Positions 62,160-64,000 of a stretch of 64,000 bases of DNA are shown here, piece after piece. The first letter of the stretch is position 1. The number at the start of each line of letters is the position of its first letter. The stretch spans positions 1,860,001 through 1,924,000 of the forward strand of contig CBDETM010000002.1 of the NCBI GenBank assembly GCA_965242905.1, given 5' to 3'. The notes beneath the pieces were generated by a model, which saw only the letters and a program-made list of their open reading frames with translations, was not told the DNA's origin and did not search any database. The translations under genes were made by a program, and so were the position numbers. This DNA is from Bin5 sp965242905. GTDB lineage: Bacteria; Chloroflexota; Anaerolineae; Caldilineales; Caldilineaceae.

Positions 62160-63620
62160 TTAGCCGTCGTTGCCTGTGGCTGCAAGCTCGGCGAGCATTT
62201 GCGATAGAGCGGCTACGAACTGGTCGGTGGGCAGGGCGCCGGGGATCAGCCGACCCTCGCCGCCGGAAAGGACGACGAATGTAGGCGTGCCGCGAACAAA
62301 GGGCGCGCCGTCCTGCATATCGCTCTGCACGGCCAGCGCGGGCGCGTCCTCTGCCAGACAGGCTGCAAAGGCATCGACATCCAGTTCGTATTCCGCCGCC
62401 AGCTCCATATAGTAGTTTGTGCTGTCCGGGAGGGACCACTGATCCATGTCGATGAAGAGGCGGTGATGGAACTGCCAGAAGGCCTCTTGCTCGGCCGCGC
62501 ACTCGGAAGCGACCGAGGCGGCAAAGGCAAAGGGATGGATGTTTTCGATGGGAAAGTGCTTGAATACCCACATCACCGCGCCCGGGTTTACAAACTCTTC
62601 GTCCAGAACCGGCTGTGTTGTCAGGGCATGGCGCTGGCAGTAGGGGCATTGGAAATCGCTGAATTCAACGACAACGATGGGGGCGTCGCTGTTGCCCTTG
62701 TACATGTCACCGGCCAAGGTGAAACCGGGCCGGTCGGGATCGGGCTTCAGACCCTCCGCGGTCGCCCAGAAGGGCAACCCGCCTTCGCCTTGCTGCTGTT
62801 GTTGTTGCGGCTGCGCCTGGGCCGCGCCCTGGGGCGCGCGGCCGGCCGCGATCGTCCCGATCCACTCGCTGAACATGTCGTATGGCTGCGCGCCGGAGAA
62901 GGAGAAGGCCTCTCCGGTTTCTTCAAAGACAAAACGGAAGCTGGGCGTGCCGGTGAAGCCGAAGGACTGGGCCTCAGACAGGCTTTCGTTCACCTTTGTC
63001 AGCTGCGTTTCATTATTGGCCATGCAGGACCCGTATTGGGTGGGATCGGCGCCCAACTCCTGTGCCAGTGCGGCGAAGAAGGAGAGCGCTTCTTCACGAG
63101 GCGCCCACTCTTTCTGGGTGCGGAAGATCCTGTCGTGCATCTGCCAGAAGAGGACGATATCCTGCTCCCCCACACAGTGGGCGGCAATGGCCGCGGCCAG
63201 GGCGTTGGGATGTATCGAGGAGAGGGGCATATCGCGGAAGACGAATTTCACCATACCGGTTTCGGCGAACCCGGCCAGGAGCGCCGGTTCGGTCTGGATC
63301 ACGTGACGGGCGCAGAAGGGACATTCGTAGTCGCTGTATTCGTAGATGGTGATGGGCGCGTTCGGGTCGCCGCGGAAGGGATATCCCTCTGCGGTAAAGC
63401 CGACCGGGACGCCTCTGTGCATGGCAGGTTGTGTGCCGTCGACGGGGGCTGGGGCGACGACCGGGGCAACGATGTTGCCTTCGGCATCGGTTGTGCATGC
63501 TGCGACAAGTAGAAGGAGGAGGACGAGGAAGGCGAGAAGAGTCAGGCGCGGCCCGCTCCTCTCCTTGCCTGCGTCATTCACCTGCCTGGTACGGCGCATA
63601 CTTCTGGCTTGCCAATTCAT
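62160..63620 (-). CDS. Tandem DsbA-like thioredoxin-fold lipoprotein
   Basis: 486-residue exported protein with two complete DsbA/DSBA-like thioredoxin domains. The N-terminus has a membrane segment with a lipobox-like end (LLLLLVAAC). Domain 1 (about residues 75-270) has the redox pair CPFC in YSDYECPFCARHV and the cis-Pro in GTPSFRF. A Gln-rich linker (QPQQQQQQGEGG) leads to domain 2 (about 300-475), with CPYC in FSDFQCPYCQRHA and the cis-Pro in GTPTFVV. Both domains look active. AAGGAGG lies five or six bases before the ATG. The likely role is disulfide formation or repair in secreted proteins; two fused domains in one lipoprotein are uncommon. Confidence 0.92.
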   Translation of the reverse strand: MNWQARSMRRTRQVNDAGKERSGPRLTLLAFLVLLLLLVAACTTDAEGNIVAPVVAPAPVDGTQPAMHRGVPVGFTAEGYPFRGDPNAPITIYEYSDYECPFCARHVIQTEPALLAGFAETGMVKFVFRDMPLSSIHPNALAAAIAAHCVGEQDIVLFWQMHDRIFRTQKEWAPREEALSFFAALAQELGADPTQYGSCMANNETQLTKVNESLSEAQSFGFTGTPSFRFVFEETGEAFSFSGAQPYDMFSEWIGTIAAGRAPQGAAQAQPQQQQQQGEGGLPFWATAEGLKPDPDRPGFTLAGDMYKGNSDAPIVVVEFSDFQCPYCQRHALTTQPVLDEEFVNPGAVMWVFKHFPIENIHPFAFAASVASECAAEQEAFWQFHHRLFIDMDQWSLPDSTNYYMELAAEYELDVDAFAACLAEDAPALAVQSDMQDGAPFVRGTPTFVVLSGGEGRLIPGALPTDQFVAALSQMLAELAATGNDG

Positions 63621-64000
63621 GGATCCTCCTTGAGGAAACTCCAGTTGTTATCTGAGCTGTGGGCCTGAGATGAGCCCGGGCGCAGTCAGTTCAATGAGCT
63701 GTCATTTGACTGAGTGAGTGCCTATACAACTGTCGTGATGGGAGTACCGGGAATCATGGCAATTGAGTGCATTGGTCACGAAGGTATGAGGCCCCCCTAT
63801 TGTAACTGTGGGAGCAGTAGAGTACTAATCCGGAGAGGCGGTTCAGCAGGCTGGCGTACGCCTCACTCTGCTTGTTCAAGTTTGGCTGAAAACGCGGTTG
63901 CATCGTACTATGGTGACTTTGAAGGACGGTAGCCAACTTCTGTGGTCAGCGGCGCGTAAATTGCCATGTCTGACCCGTGGGCGGCGCCCACCACCACCGA
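63621..64000 (-). promoter_or_regulatory. Upstream region of the DsbA-type gene (380 bases)
   Basis: No gene is seen. An imperfect inverted repeat TCAGTTCAATGA / TCATTTGACTGA lies at 63686-63713, about 65 bases before the start, and could be an operator. I found no convincing -35/-10 pair. Open frames in both directions near the window edge have no start signals. Confidence 0.3.

Overview
This is a GC-rich bacterial chromosome segment of 64 kb with no rRNA, tRNA or CRISPR array that I can recognise. The gene content fits a Chloroflexota bacterium, probably of the Caldilinea/Anaerolinea side: sugar-type ABC importers with Tat-lipoprotein binding proteins, several Gfo/Idh/MocA oxidoreductases, phytanoyl-CoA dioxygenase, GcvT-type demethylases, ThyX, a DUF1385 membrane protein and a Tubulin_2-type protein. 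The placement is inferred from gene content only.

Layout. 0-3.1 kb: the 3' part of a nucleoside/sugar ABC ATPase, two small membrane proteins and a family 4 glycosyltransferase. 3.6-5.5 kb: aldo/keto reductase and phytanoyl-CoA dioxygenase, ending in a clear Rho-independent terminator. 5.6-16.3 kb: a carbohydrate module. A minus-strand operon (binding protein, two permeases, two tandemly duplicated oxidoreductases and a third one) diverges from a plus-strand family 78 glycosidase and another oxidoreductase. 17.3-25.5 kb: a minus-strand operon that joins a sugar-type ABC importer to a D-2-hydroxyacid dehydrogenase, an FAD/GcvT fusion of the dimethylglycine/sarcosine dehydrogenase type and a separate GcvT-type protein. 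A perfect palindrome overlaps its promoter, and a terminator-like hairpin lies between the binding-protein and permease genes. 25.6-34.6 kb: housekeeping and envelope genes (hisS, family 2 glycosyltransferase, polyprenyl diphosphate synthase, TatD nuclease, phosphohexomutase, methyltransferase, inositol-phosphatase family, PH-like protein). 35-44 kb: an MBL-like protein without metal ligands, a membrane transglutaminase, a large surface protein, a small alpha/beta-barrel-like protein, an IS630-like HTH protein, a nucleotide-sugar dehydrogenase and an unusually long ThyX. 44.3-49.1 kb: a complete livKHMGF branched-chain amino-acid-type importer with a good sigma-70 promoter. 50.2-63.6 kb: DUF1385 protein, then a minus-strand block of a secreted VWA protein, a tubulin/FtsZ-like GTPase and a 1090-residue membrane protein that looks like a degenerate tubulin-like paralogue. 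A tandem DsbA lipoprotein lies upstream.

Two things stand out. The first is the VWA / tubulin-like / degenerate tubulin-like block, a candidate membrane-remodelling or cytoskeletal system. The second is a family of intergenic repeats (at least six copies). Three full copies are about 440-455 bp, have imperfect terminal inverted repeats and carry a core that can fold as a three-way junction. The paired positions of that core are kept in the divergent copies. The repeats also create phantom open frames that translate to RGLRPRNAPSP-type peptides and should not be annotated as proteins.
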